A stretch of 64,000 bases of DNA, taken from Bacteroidales bacterium (GTDB lineage: Bacteria; Bacteroidota; Bacteroidia; Bacteroidales; F082). Below, piece by piece: positions 63,285 to 64,000 of the stretch; the stretch's first letter is position 1, and every line of letters begins with the position of its first letter. Location of the stretch: the NCBI GenBank assembly GCA_028277395.1, contig JANQGJ010000078.1, positions 62,001-126,000 of the forward strand, given 5' to 3'. Below the pieces are notes generated by a model. That model saw only the letters and a program-made list of their open reading frames with translations. It did not search any database and was not told the origin of the DNA. Both the position numbers and the translations under genes were made by a program.

Positions 63285-64000
63285 GTGACTGATAATATTA
63301 AAACGCTTTTAAACAACAAAACAGATCAATATAATACAGTTGATTTTATTCCAAGTGATCCGATCAGTATCCCACACAGGTTTAACAGAAAAGAAGATAT
63401 TGAGATAAGTGGATTTTTAACTTCAGTAATTGCATGGGGCAGGAGGACAGCAATTATCAAAAGTGCCAATCACCTGTTCGATCTCATGGACAGCTCACCC
63501 TATGAGTTCCTTATTAATTCCTCAGATAAAGATTTTCGCAGGTTTGAAGGGTTTGTTTATCGTACTTTCAATTCTGATGATTGTTTATTTCTGTTGCATT
63601 CACTAAAAAACATCTATTTGAACCATGGTAGTCTGGAGATAATTGCAGAAAACGCATTCAACAGGTCAAAAAGTATCTATAATGTAATAATTGAATTAAG
63701 AAAGCATATTTTTCTGACTCCTCATTTATTACGTTCGGAAAAACATATAGCAAATCCTGAAAGTGGATCTGCAGCGAAAAGGATTAATATGTTTTTACGT
63801 TGGATGGTACGACAGGATGACAACGGTGTTGATTTTGGCTTATGGAATAATATACCACAATCTCACCTGATGTGCCCACTGGACATTCATTCGGGTAATG
63901 TTGCACGCAAACTTGGCTTGCTTAAACGAAAGCAGAACGATTGGAAAGCAGTTGAAGAATTAACAAACAAACTCAGGTCATTTGACAATAAAGATCCTGT
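63285..64000 (+). CDS. TIGR02757-family protein (DUF2400), 3' end outside window
   Basis: Open from a GTG at 63285 to the window edge (238 codons and a partial one). No ATG is available upstream in frame. The sequence (VDFIPSDPISIPHRFNRKEDIEI near the start, ITSVIAWGRR-like FLTSVIAWGRRTA, later SAAKRINMFLRWMVR and MCPLDIHSGNVARKLG) matches the TIGR02757 family, usually ~250 residues and widespread in Bacteroidota. Its function is unknown; the helix-hairpin-helix character suggests nucleic-acid binding. Only the last few residues should be missing. Confidence 0.85.
   Translation, partial: MTDNIKTLLNNKTDQYNTVDFIPSDPISIPHRFNRKEDIEISGFLTSVIAWGRRTAIIKSANHLFDLMDSSPYEFLINSSDKDFRRFEGFVYRTFNSDDCLFLLHSLKNIYLNHGSLEIIAENAFNRSKSIYNVIIELRKHIFLTPHLLRSEKHIANPESGSAAKRINMFLRWMVRQDDNGVDFGLWNNIPQSHLMCPLDIHSGNVARKLGLLKRKQNDWKAVEELTNKLRSFDNKDP

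Overview
The window looks like chromosomal DNA from an AT-rich member of the Bacteroidota, probably an anaerobic or facultatively anaerobic relative of the Bacteroidales/Marinilabiliales. Several independent signs agree. There are two TonB-dependent receptors with carboxypeptidase-D-like N-terminal domains, a protein with a type IX secretion sorting domain, a large Reg_prop/Y_Y_Y sensor kinase, and HmuY-like heme proteins. Many genes are preceded by the Bacteroidota promoter element TAnnTTTG. A four-subunit 2-oxoacid:ferredoxin oxidoreductase points to ferredoxin-based metabolism. Genus and species cannot be called from the sequence alone.

Layout. 1-248 is the tail of a leucine-rich/receptor-L-like protein. 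0.4-9.8 kb holds a histidine kinase/OmpR-type regulator pair facing a secreted zinc-peptidase-like protein and a TlpA-like thioredoxin lipoprotein, followed by an S41 peptidase lipoprotein, a second TlpA-like lipoprotein and a membrane-anchored AraC regulator. Three 11-bp-spaced GTTAAYG heptamers lie between the divergent promoters and are a good candidate site for the regulator. 9.9-13.6 kb holds small membrane proteins, a lipoprotein and an M1-like peptidase. 13.7-30.3 kb is the most striking region. A PchR/YbtA-like AraC regulator is divergent from a long minus-strand cluster: TonB receptor, AhpD-like protein, a 1339-aa double 2-hydroxyacyl-CoA-dehydratase-activase-like protein, half-size permease, two YbtP/YbtQ-like ABC half-transporters, SufC-like and SufB/D-like proteins, two methyltransferases, a HypB-like GTPase and a TudS-like desulfidase. 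I read it as an uncharacterised uptake and metallocofactor-handling system; its substrate is unknown.

30.8-35.3 kb is a 4.46-kb islet inserted in the 3' half of tRNA-Pro(TGG). It is bounded by 44-bp exact repeats and carries an Eco57I-like DNA methylase plus a PD-(D/E)XK-like nuclease, but no recognisable integrase. tRNA-Ser(GCT) follows. 36.2-38.0 kb is a fused aconitase/isopropylmalate-dehydratase-like enzyme. 38.1-43.3 kb is a probable heme-uptake operon: a small protein, a T9SS-exported HmuY-like protein, a TonB receptor with FRAP and NPDL boxes, and an HmuY-like lipoprotein. 43.6-53.7 kb holds housekeeping-type genes: a phosphoesterase, a membrane methyltransferase, a saccharopine-dehydrogenase-like enzyme, an SLC12-like transporter, an ADP-forming acyl-CoA synthetase, a membrane protein and an aminotransferase. 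53.7-58.1 kb (minus) is an HDAC-like deacetylase downstream of a sensor kinase. 58.3-64.0 kb carries a SMUG2-like glycosylase, the 2-oxoacid:ferredoxin oxidoreductase operon, two periplasmic heme-binding proteins and the start of a TIGR02757-family gene that runs off the right edge.

All functional calls come from motifs and family knowledge read by eye; no database search was run.
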